Part shown: positions 1-5,587 of the stretch, in pieces
Numbering within the stretch: position 1 is the first letter of the stretch
Layout of the letters: each line of letters begins with the position of its first letter
Source of the DNA: an uncultured Caldilineales bacterium
GTDB lineage: Bacteria > Chloroflexota > Anaerolineae > JAAEKA01
Reading direction: 5' to 3'
DNA: 25,847 nt
Assembly (NCBI GenBank): GCA_937907455.1
Contig: CALESQ010000069.1
Coordinates: 1 to 25,847, forward strand
Notes under the pieces: model-generated
What the model saw: the letters and a program-made list of their open reading frames with translations, nothing else
Told to the model about the DNA's origin: nothing
Databases searched by the model: none
Program-made: the position numbers and the translations under genes

Positions 1-53
1 AGCGCTACAATCGCACTGTAGAGGCCAAGGGTTCGAATCCCTTCAGCTCCACC
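1..53 (+). tRNA. tRNA-Ala (CGC), 5' end cut by window edge
   Basis: The 3' two-thirds of a tRNA is visible. A 5-bp anticodon stem (CTACA/TGTAG) encloses a 7-base loop ATCGCAC, so the anticodon is CGC, reading the Ala codon GCG. A T-arm follows (AAGGG, loop TTCGAAT, CCCTT), then the 3' acceptor strand CAGCTCC and discriminator A. The genome shows CCT after the discriminator, so CCA is not fully encoded. The 5' acceptor strand and most of the D-arm lie outside the window. Cys is excluded because GCA would be out of register in the loop and the discriminator is A. Confidence 0.85.
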
Positions 54-82
54 TGCCCGCACAGGCATTAATAACTTCATTT

Positions 83-158
83 GGGGCAGTAGCTCAGTTG
101 GGAGAGCACCACAATGGCATTGTGGGGGTCAGGGGTTCAAGTCCCCTCTGCTCCACCA
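83..158 (+). tRNA. tRNA-Ala (GGC)
   Basis: A complete 76-nt cloverleaf. Acceptor strand GGGGCAG pairs with CTGCTCC (one G-U), the D-arm is GCTC/GAGC, the anticodon stem CCACA/TGTGG has loop ATGGCAT (anticodon GGC, Ala), and the T-arm is AGGGG/CCCCT with loop TTCAAGT. Discriminator A is followed by an encoded CCA. It lies about 30 bp behind the other tRNA-Ala and probably shares its transcript; the palindromic terminator directly downstream ends the unit. Confidence 0.95.
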
Positions 159-161
159 GAT

Positions 162-201
162 GAATCAAAAAACGAAGCCAACCGGCTTCGTTTTTTGATT
201 C
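162..201. terminator. Perfect 18-bp palindromic (bidirectional) terminator of the tRNA unit
   Basis: Bases 162-179 and 184-201 are perfect reverse complements with a 4-base AACC loop. The core is CGAAGCC/GGCTTCG bordered by an A6 tract on the left and a T6 tract on the right, the form of an intrinsic terminator working on both strands. It starts 4 bp after the tRNA CCA end. Confidence 0.9.
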
Positions 202-400
202 CCGCAAAGAAAATGTTGCCATATCTACAGCCGACAGCAGAACGAGCAAGAAAAGGCTGGGGCTTATCTGCGCACACAAACAGACGCGCTACATGCGCAA
301 CGTAGTGATTAGTAAGTCATGTTACGCAGTCTGTTTTAAGCCATCAGAGATGCTGGTTGAGTAGGACAGACGGATTTTCCTTACATCAGTTACAAAGCAA
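202..400. other. Intergenic stretch without recognised gene
   Basis: About 200 bp between the tRNA terminator and the stop of the GlsB-like gene. Short open frames on either strand cross the tRNA or terminator and have no recognisable similarity. A weak inverted pair (GTCTGT near 327, ACAGAC near 365) has a long loop and no T-run. Nothing else is supported. Confidence 0.5.
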
Positions 401-676
401 TTAGCGTATTTTGCCGCGACGCAGCAGATTGATGATTCCCAGCAGGACAAGACTACCTAGCAACGAGACCATCAGGCTGGGAATACTGAAGTCGCCCTGG
501 TTGATCGTGCCTGTATTGAACAGGCCGCCGAGCAGAACACCGCCCAAAAGCGCACCGACAATGCCCACAACGATATTCAGCAGAAGGCCTTGCTGACCAT
601 CCGTGTGCATGATATGGCTGGCAACCCAGCCAAGAACACCGCCGATAACGATCCAGATGATCCAGTTGATGAGCAT
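401..676 (-). CDS. GlsB/YeaQ/YmgE-family small membrane protein
   Basis: A 91-residue protein made almost entirely of three hydrophobic segments (about residues 4-20, 31-55 and 66-85) with Gly-rich helices such as IVVGIVGALLGGVLLGGL, ending in the basic tail RRGKIR. This is the layout of the GlsB/YeaQ/YmgE (transglycosylase-associated) family, usually about 80-90 residues, which is stress-linked in several bacteria; its biochemical role is unknown. The ATG at 676 was chosen because AAGGAGA lies 5-6 bp upstream and a good promoter sits at 746-774. The frame continues further upstream, but that extension has no family similarity. It is monocistronic; its end faces the tRNA terminator. Confidence 0.85.
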   Translation of the reverse strand: MLINWIIWIVIGGVLGWVASHIMHTDGQQGLLLNIVVGIVGALLGGVLLGGLFNTGTINQGDFSIPSLMVSLLGSLVLLGIINLLRRGKIR

Positions 677-745
677 AGTATTCTCCTTGACGCCGGGAAT
701 GTAAAGCAGTTGCAACTCTCCTCGCGTTGCAAAATGGTTGCAATT

Positions 746-774
746 ATTGTAACATGGCTTGAATGATTGGACAA
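746..774 (-). promoter_or_regulatory. Sigma70-type promoter of the GlsB-like gene
   Basis: On the minus strand, TTGTCC (774-769), a 17-bp spacer and TACAAT (751-746). The predicted start near 739 gives a leader of about 60 nt to the ATG at 676. Confidence 0.65.
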
Positions 775-785
775 GCAAATTTTGA

Positions 786-1157
786 TTAGATACAGATTTT
801 GGTTGATCCGTGTCGCAGTGCAGATGACACCACAAAAAGAGCCGACGCGGACGCGTCGGCTCTTTGGGAATGGCTCGGCAAGGCGCTGTTGGTCAGGGTG
901 ACCGCGACTTCGCCGCCGCTTTCACCTAAAAACCGCTGGCTCAGCCCCGGCCCGCTGCCCAAACTGATCGGCACTTGGCCCTGCAGGTTGGGCAGGGCGA
1001 AGGTTGTTCTGCCATCACCGCCGTAGGTCGTGCCCAAAATGGAAAAGAGCGCCGTGTTCTGGCTGATGGACAGCAGTTGACCGTTGCATGGCAGCCAGCC
1101 GACCGGCGCGAAATTGAACCCGAACATCTTGATTTCGCCAATATACTCGTCACTCAT
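786..1157 (-). CDS. Truncated phage-tail-collar (MdpB-like) protein, third of a tandem set
   Basis: 123 residues. Residues 1-98 match the two upstream paralogues: the GEIKMF start, the GWLPCNGQLL block, LFSILGTTYGGDG, TTFALPNLQG and the LPSHS region. Family members normally run to about 170-180 residues and end in a PP-Y/F-L-x-LN-x-CIAL block, which is missing here. After ALPSHSQ the frame runs straight through a hairpin (836-865), encoding RADASASA and then an unrelated tail. The ATG at 1157 has GGAGG upstream and lies 20 bp after the previous gene. The 3' half was most likely deleted, joining the frame to the operon terminator; the protein is probably non-functional or altered. Roles of non-phage tail-collar proteins are poorly known. 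Confidence 0.8.
   Translation of the reverse strand: MSDEYIGEIKMFGFNFAPVGWLPCNGQLLSISQNTALFSILGTTYGGDGRTTFALPNLQGQVPISLGSGPGLSQRFLGESGGEVAVTLTNSALPSHSQRADASASALFVVSSALRHGSTKICI
836..865 (-). terminator. Intrinsic terminator of the tail-collar operon, lying inside the truncated CDS
   Basis: Bases 836-849 and 852-865 are perfect 14-bp reverse complements around a 2-base centre (core GAGCCGACGCG). Read on the minus strand, the hairpin runs into TTTTT. It sits about 50 bp before the stop of the truncated third gene, an unusual position that supports a deletion having brought the terminator into the frame. Confidence 0.85.
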
Positions 1158-1177
1158 AAGAATAGCCTCCAGATGGC

Positions 1178-1687
1178 TTAGGGATGCGAAGGGTAAATCC
1201 CTACCAGGGCAATACAAAAATTGAGAGCCAGGTAAGGAGGCCGATTTTCGTGCGCCTGGTTGCCGCCGTTGGCGCCAAGTGCGTTGGCAGCCAGTTGCGT
1301 GTCGGGCGTTGCTGCATAGCTGCTATCACCCGAATTCGCCCAGGTCGCATTCACAGGGCTGGGGACGGAGGCAGTATTGGCGCTGGCCAGCGCGCTGTGG
1401 ATGTGGGCCGGCATTTCCGCTCCGTTCAGAGTGTGCACTTCTTCGCCGCTGCTCTGACCCATTGAAAACGTCATACCCTGATTGGTTCCCGTATGCAGGG
1501 GAATACGGCCGCGCAGGTCTGGCAGGGCGAAGGTTGTCATTCCATTTCCACCATACGTCGTGCCTAACAAAGAAAAGAGTGCCTGGTATTGGTTGATCGG
1601 CAACAACTGACCATTGCACTGTGCCCAGCCACGCGGGGCAAAATCAAAAGGAAAGGGCTGAATTTCACCGATAAAGGGATCAGACAT
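1178..1687 (-). CDS. Phage-tail-collar domain (MdpB-like) protein, second of a tandem set
   Basis: 169 residues, full family length. Blocks in order are FIGEIQPFPFDFAPRGWAQC near the N-terminus, CNGQLLPINQYQALFSLLGT, TYGGNGMTTFALPDLRGR, a variable middle rich in Ala/Asn/Ser, and the C-terminal block RPPYLALNFCIALVGIYP. These are hallmarks of the tail-collar/microcystin-dependent protein family, often annotated as tail fibre protein although many members sit in non-phage chromosomes. The ATG at 1687 follows TAGGAGA at 7 bp and lies 10 bp after the stop of the first gene, so the three are cotranscribed. No signal peptide is visible. The biological role in this operon is unknown. Confidence 0.88.
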   Translation of the reverse strand: MSDPFIGEIQPFPFDFAPRGWAQCNGQLLPINQYQALFSLLGTTYGGNGMTTFALPDLRGRIPLHTGTNQGMTFSMGQSSGEEVHTLNGAEMPAHIHSALASANTASVPSPVNATWANSGDSSYAATPDTQLAANALGANGGNQAHENRPPYLALNFCIALVGIYPSHP

Positions 1688-1697
1688 GACGTGTCTC

Positions 1698-2219
1698 CTA
1701 GGATCGCGAGGGAAAGATGCCTTCCAGGGCAATGCAGTAGTTCAACGTTAGAAACGGTGGCATATTATCGTGGGGCTGGCCGCCACCGCTGGGGGAAATG
1801 ACTGTTGGATTTAATATTCCATCGGCGGCTGCACCGGCTGCGTACATGCTGGCTGGCCCGCTGGCCCAGACATTGCCGGCTGGCTCCGCGCTGGTTCCAC
1901 CCCCGGCAAAGCCCATTACCGCATGGGAATGCGCGGGCATTTGGCTGGCAAACAACGTCACCATTTCCGCACCGCCGTTTTCCCCAAGCGAATAGCTGCT
2001 CAAGCCAGGGCCTTGTCCGAAATGCAGCGGCGCGCGGCCGCGCAGATCGGGCAAGGCGAACGTGGTTTGCCCGTCGCCGCCGTAATATGTACCGATCAGG
2101 CTGAACAGTGGGGTGTACTGGTTAATGGGCATCAGCGTGCCATCGCAGAATGCCCAGCCTTCCGGCGCATAGTTGCCGGCAAATAGCATCACCTGTCCGA
2201 TATAGGGTTCAGTAGGCAT
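1698..2219 (-). CDS. Phage-tail-collar domain (MdpB-like) protein, first of a tandem set
   Basis: 173 residues with the full block set: PYIGQVMLFAGNYAPEGWAF, CDGTLMPINQYTPLFSLIGT, YYGGDGQTTFALPDLRGRAP, a Gly/Ala-rich middle (GFAGGGTSAEPAGNVWASG) and the terminal PPFLTLNYCIALEGIFP block. AAGGAG 6-7 bp upstream supports the ATG at 2219. It is the promoter-proximal gene of three paralogues that probably arose by tandem duplication. The nearest good promoter is at 2656-2684, and a MITE-like element lies between promoter and gene. No other phage structural, lysis or integrase gene is nearby, so this is not a visible prophage. Confidence 0.88.
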   Translation of the reverse strand: MPTEPYIGQVMLFAGNYAPEGWAFCDGTLMPINQYTPLFSLIGTYYGGDGQTTFALPDLRGRAPLHFGQGPGLSSYSLGENGGAEMVTLFASQMPAHSHAVMGFAGGGTSAEPAGNVWASGPASMYAAGAAADGILNPTVISPSGGGQPHDNMPPFLTLNYCIALEGIFPSRS

Positions 2220-2274
2220 ACAAACTCCTTTCCATCGTGAAAAATAGAGAGATCAGCGGAGAAGCTGGTGTAAG

Positions 2275-2453
2275 TACATCGTAAACAAAGTGATTGCGCG
2301 AAATCCAGCAAGCCAAACGCTCTCATCGGTGTCACTCCGAACGCAGTGAGGAGTCCCCCGTGCGTTCGTGAGAAGATTCCTCGGCCCTGACGGGCCTCGG
2401 AATGACAGGCTACCAACAATTCTGCAACAGGCAAATACTTAATTTACGATGTA
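2275..2453. mobile_element. MITE-like non-autonomous element, copy 1 (inverted relative to copy 2)
   Basis: A 179-bp non-coding unit bounded by TA dinucleotides. Terminal inverted repeats of about 22 bp (CATCGTAAAcaAAGTgaTTGCg on the left; right end in reverse complement CATCGTAAAttAAGTatTTGCc) show about 5 mismatches. The centre holds further palindromes (GGCCCTGACGGGCC; ACTCC...GGAGT). The reverse complement matches 18473-18651 over the full 179 bp with about 13 substitutions by eye and no indels. TA-flanked short elements of this size fit IS630/Tc1-mariner-related MITEs; family assignment is inference. Confidence 0.85.
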
Positions 2454-2655
2454 GTAAAAACCTGGCAGACTGTTTGAAAGCAGGGGGAAATACGGTTTTT
2501 TTCAAACCGACTTACGGCAAGCAAGGTGAAGAAACGAGCAAGACAGGGTGCGTTAGGGCGGCAACTTGCCGCGTCAAAACAACACGGCGACGAACTGTGG
2601 TTAATATTGAGGAGAAGGGAGAAAGCAGAAGCTGTGTGAGCAGTGTTGCAGGCAA
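2454..2655. other. Intergenic leader region between MITE and promoter, no gene
   Basis: Probably the transcribed 5' leader of the tail-collar operon. It contains a short perfect palindrome GCGGCAACTTGCCGC (about 2559-2573) and a hairpin CGGTTT/AAACCG near 2493-2509. Open frames here carry no recognisable domain, and one of them (plus strand, 2402-2779) starts inside the MITE. Confidence 0.45.
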
Positions 2656-2684
2656 AGTATACGATAAAAAAAATACGTTGTCAA
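2656..2684 (-). promoter_or_regulatory. Consensus sigma70 promoter, probably for the tail-collar operon
   Basis: On the minus strand, TTGACA (2684-2679), a 17-bp spacer and TATACT (2661-2656), within an AT-rich block (about 2650-2755). The first downstream minus-strand gene starts at 2219, about 430 bp away, with the MITE in between. Confidence 0.65.
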
Positions 2685-2783
2685 TGGATTATACAAATCT
2701 TGATCAAATAAAATATAAATACAGCACAAATGATAATCCAGCTTACACACCACTACCCAAAAGTCGGGCTGAGCAGTGAAAAA

Positions 2784-2824
2784 ACAGCCGATGAAAGAGA
2801 TCGAAATCATCCTTCATCGGCTGT
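2784..2824 (-). terminator. Intrinsic terminator of the trypsin-like peptidase gene
   Basis: Arms ACAGCCGATGAA (2784-2795) and TTCATCGGCTGT (2813-2824) are perfect 12-bp complements with a 17-base loop. Read on the minus strand the stem is followed by TTTTT. It lies 28 bp downstream of the peptidase stop. Confidence 0.85.
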
Positions 2825-2851
2825 CGGGGCCGGTCGCTATGAATTCGCAGC

Positions 2852-3943
2852 TCAGGCGAAGTCGGTGCGGGCCAGTGCCACCAGATCGCGCAGCGCGCGG
2901 CTGCCGCTGGCCCCGTTGGTCGAGCTGTTTTGCCATGACTGCACGGCAATCGCACGCGGGCCTACATCCCCTTCCCAGAAGCCAAACATCGGCCCACCCG
3001 ATTGACCGGGGAACACATCGGCCTGGTGCTGCAACGACTGCGCGGCCGCATCTGTGCCATCCACGCGGAACCCACCCTGCCACGAGGGCCGCTGGCCGCT
3101 GTTCAGGTCTGCCGGATAGCCCATGTGCGACCAGGCCGCCAGATCGTTCCAGTCGTCATCGTAGCCGCGCGCCCCCATCCAGCCGGTGGTATCGCCCAGC
3201 CGCCGATCCAGCACCACGACCACATAGTCGTAGTTGCCTTCGTTGCCGGTGATGAAGCCGTCGCCATCCTCTTGCAGATACCAGTAGATGTGCATGCCGT
3301 AGGCTTCACCAAACGGCGCTTGTCCATCGTAGTAGGACGGGGTAAAGCGCACCCAATCAGCAGCAAAGCCGGGCGGAGCCGTCCAGTCAATCACATGGCT
3401 GACTGTCAACAGATGGCGCGGGCCGATCATGACGCCCGAACCAGAGCCGCGGTTGGTCTGTACCAGGCCGACAGTAGACCACGGATAGGCGGTGTCACGG
3501 AAGATGCGCCGATTATCCGCGCCGAAGATCGTGGTGGCAACGCGGCGGCGCGCCATCGGCTTTTGAATAGCCTGGTAGCTGCGCACCAAATCGCGCGGCA
3601 AGGCATCAAAGCCGAGGTGATCGGGAATAAAGCCGGTGAGCTGCTCGTGCAGCGCTTCCTCGTCAACGGCGCGGCGTTCGAGTTTGCGGCCTTCGCCCTT
3701 GAGCAGCGGCGGCACGGCGCGCCCGCCCGCGCGTATGCCGTTTACCTCAACGACAACTTCCCAGAAAGCTTCGCCATCGCCGCGGTCAATGCGCTCCAGA
3801 TGCGAGCGGATTTCCGGTTCGCGGTCAGCAACCACCTGGAAGCGGCGTTCGACAGCGATCGGTCTTTCTTCGCGCGCACCGCGGGCGGCGAAAAATTCTT
3901 CCACTTTTTCCAGCGGAATCGGTGCAGCAAATGAATCAGGCAT
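2852..3943 (-). CDS. Trypsin/V8-like serine peptidase (S1 fold), no signal peptide
   Basis: 363 residues. The C-terminal two-thirds is a chymotrypsin-fold protease: catalytic His183 in HLLTVSHVID, Asp239 in GNYDYVVVVLD, and Ser315 in FPGQSGGPMFG. The substituted His context (TVSHV) and the GQSGGP serine block resemble the V8/glutamyl-endopeptidase branch. Residues 1-150 form a charged region (many Glu/Arg) that could act as a prodomain or adaptor. There is no hydrophobic N-terminal segment, so secretion by Sec is not supported and the enzyme may be cytosolic or exported otherwise. The ATG at 3943 was chosen over one nine codons upstream because AAGGAG sits 7-8 bp before it. A single-gene unit with its own terminator. 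Substrate unknown. Confidence 0.85.
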   Translation of the reverse strand: MPDSFAAPIPLEKVEEFFAARGAREERPIAVERRFQVVADREPEIRSHLERIDRGDGEAFWEVVVEVNGIRAGGRAVPPLLKGEGRKLERRAVDEEALHEQLTGFIPDHLGFDALPRDLVRSYQAIQKPMARRRVATTIFGADNRRIFRDTAYPWSTVGLVQTNRGSGSGVMIGPRHLLTVSHVIDWTAPPGFAADWVRFTPSYYDGQAPFGEAYGMHIYWYLQEDGDGFITGNEGNYDYVVVVLDRRLGDTTGWMGARGYDDDWNDLAAWSHMGYPADLNSGQRPSWQGGFRVDGTDAAAQSLQHQADVFPGQSGGPMFGFWEGDVGPRAIAVQSWQNSSTNGASGSRALRDLVALARTDFA

Positions 3944-4098
3944 AAGAGTCTCCTTTTTACGTTCTGACACTTTCCATCATACGATCTTGATTCCTGTGAA
4001 ACGACAAGCTTGCTTGCTCTCGTTGTTGTTATAAACGCATCCTGCGCGGCTTTTTGCGGCATGATGGACCGGTTTCGTCGCAACATAGCGTCGGGTAG

Positions 4099-4127
4099 TT
4101 GCCCAACTATGCGCACTGGATTACAAT
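4099..4127 (+). promoter_or_regulatory. Sigma70-type promoter of the M29 aminopeptidase gene
   Basis: TTGCCC (4099-4104), a 17-bp spacer and TACAAT (4122-4127). The predicted start near 4134 gives a leader of about 60 nt to the ATG at 4193. Confidence 0.6.
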
Positions 4128-4192
4128 ACAAGGCAATCCCCGTCGCATCGGTGCAGTGGCTTAAAGCGACGTTTTCCCCGAAAGGACTGTCA

Positions 4193-5452
4193 ATGAACGA
4201 CAACCTGCTTGCACAGCAGCAAGCTTACGCTGAATTAATCATCAAGGTGGGAGTGAATTTGCAGCCAGGCCAGGCGCTGGCCGTGCGCGCCGAACTGGGT
4301 CATCGCGAGTTTGTGCGGCTGCTGACCACAGCAGCCTATGACGCCGGGGCCAGTTACGTAGAGATCATGTGGGCCGATCCGCTGATCAGCAAAATCCGGC
4401 TGCAACACGTTGCCCCCGACTATCTTGCCACCGTTCCCGACTTTGAAGTGGCGCGCGGCGAAGAAATCCTCGATCACAACTGGGCGCGCGTCGGGCTGAC
4501 TGGCAGCGAATACCCCGACGCGCTGGAGGATGTCAGCCCGGCGGTGATGCGCGCGTCTCGCGAGGGCTGGAACAAAAAGCTGGGCTTTTACATGCAGCGC
4601 ACCATGAACAACGAAATTGCCTGGTGCGTGGCAGCCGTACCGGTCGCGCCGTGGGCACAAAAGGTCTTCCCTGAGCTGGATGCCGAAACCGCGCTGGCAC
4701 GGCTGTGGGAGCTGGTGCTGCGCGTGTGCCGCGCAGATCAGCCCGATCCAGCCGCGGCGTGGCGCGCGCACGACGCCACCCTCAAGCAGATCGCCAGCTT
4801 CCTGGAACAGCACCAGGTGCGAACGCTGCATTTCTTCGATCCTGTGCTGGCTGCCGATGGCAAGCCCTCCACCGATCTGACGGTTGGCCTGACCGACCGC
4901 CCCAGTTGGCCGACCGGCTCCTGTGAAAACGCCGCGGGTGTCGCGTTTATGGCGAATATCCCCACCGAAGAAGTCTTCTCCACGCCGCATAATGGTCGCG
5001 TCGAGGGATGGGTGCGCACCAGCAAGCCCGGTTTTCCTTTCCAGCGCGAGCTGTCGGGTGCGTATTTCCGCTTTGAGCAAGGCGAGGTGGTGGAATGGCG
5101 CGCGGACAAGGGGCAGGACGTGCTGGATGAGCTGTTCCAAATCCCCGGCGCGCGGCGGCTGGGCGAGGTGGCGCTGGTGGATGTGCGCTCACCGATCAAC
5201 CGCAGCGGCTTGATCTTTTACGATGTGCTGTTCGACGAAAACGCGGCCTGCCACATCGCCTTTGGCCGGGCGTATCCTGAAGGCATTGCTGGCGGCAGCC
5301 AGTTAAGCGATGACGAGCTGGCTGCGCTGGGGCTGAACCTGTCCGACGCGCACGAAGATTTGATGATCGGCACTGCAACCATGAACGTCACCGGCTACTG
5401 CGCCGACGGCAGCGAGGTAGTGATCATGCAGAATGGCATGTTTGTGGCGTAG
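4193..5452 (+). CDS. M29-family (AmpS/PepS/thermophilic-type) metallo-aminopeptidase
   Basis: 419 residues, normal for family M29, which removes N-terminal residues from peptides with a two-metal (Zn/Co) site in the cytoplasm. Visible metal-ligand candidates are Glu259 in ANIPTEEVF, Glu325 in RRLGEVALV, His354 with Tyr361 in ACHIAFGRAY, and the His387-x-Asp389 pair in SDAHEDLMIG; order and spacing match the family. The N-terminal domain carries the usual start (LLAQQQAYAELIIKVGVNLQ). The ATG at 4193 has AAAGGA 6-7 bp upstream and a promoter at 4099-4127; a longer in-frame start lies upstream of that promoter and is rejected. The next gene follows after a repeat-like spacer. Confidence 0.92.
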   Translation: MNDNLLAQQQAYAELIIKVGVNLQPGQALAVRAELGHREFVRLLTTAAYDAGASYVEIMWADPLISKIRLQHVAPDYLATVPDFEVARGEEILDHNWARVGLTGSEYPDALEDVSPAVMRASREGWNKKLGFYMQRTMNNEIAWCVAAVPVAPWAQKVFPELDAETALARLWELVLRVCRADQPDPAAAWRAHDATLKQIASFLEQHQVRTLHFFDPVLAADGKPSTDLTVGLTDRPSWPTGSCENAAGVAFMANIPTEEVFSTPHNGRVEGWVRTSKPGFPFQRELSGAYFRFEQGEVVEWRADKGQDVLDELFQIPGARRLGEVALVDVRSPINRSGLIFYDVLFDENAACHIAFGRAYPEGIAGGSQLSDDELAALGLNLSDAHEDLMIGTATMNVTGYCADGSEVVIMQNGMFVA

Positions 5453-5587
5453 TACGTACTGCGTATTGCGTACTGCGCAAACCGTGAATTATTTCCATGC
5501 CTGCAAGGATGGGCTACACGCCTTACGCAACACGTAGTACGCAATACGAGTTAGCAGCCCTCGACAAGAAAAGAAAGTATCTTCCTC
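5453..5587. repeat. Spacer of iterated GTACT/GTATTGC words forming an inverted repeat
   Basis: The 16-mer CGTATTGCGTACTGCG (5462-5477) is matched on the other strand at 5533-5548 with one mismatch, enclosing about 55 bp. Smaller iterations of TACTGCG/TACGCAA surround it. No promoter is obvious, so the hydroxylase downstream may be read through from the aminopeptidase. Similar word iteration occurs at 18655-18765. Confidence 0.6.

Noticed and set aside
786..2219. Prophage remnant
   Set aside because: Only tail-collar domains are present; no integrase, capsid, portal or lysis gene, and such genes are common outside phages.
2402..2779. 125-codon plus-strand open frame
   Set aside because: Starts inside the MITE, crosses the promoter region and has no domain or ribosome site.
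3002..3934. 310-codon plus-strand open frame opposite the peptidase
   Set aside because: Antisense shadow; the minus strand encodes a complete catalytic triad with ribosome site and terminator.
3944..4010. Promoter of the peptidase gene (TTGTCG ... TATGAT)
   Set aside because: Spacer is about 20 bp, too long for a convincing sigma70 site.
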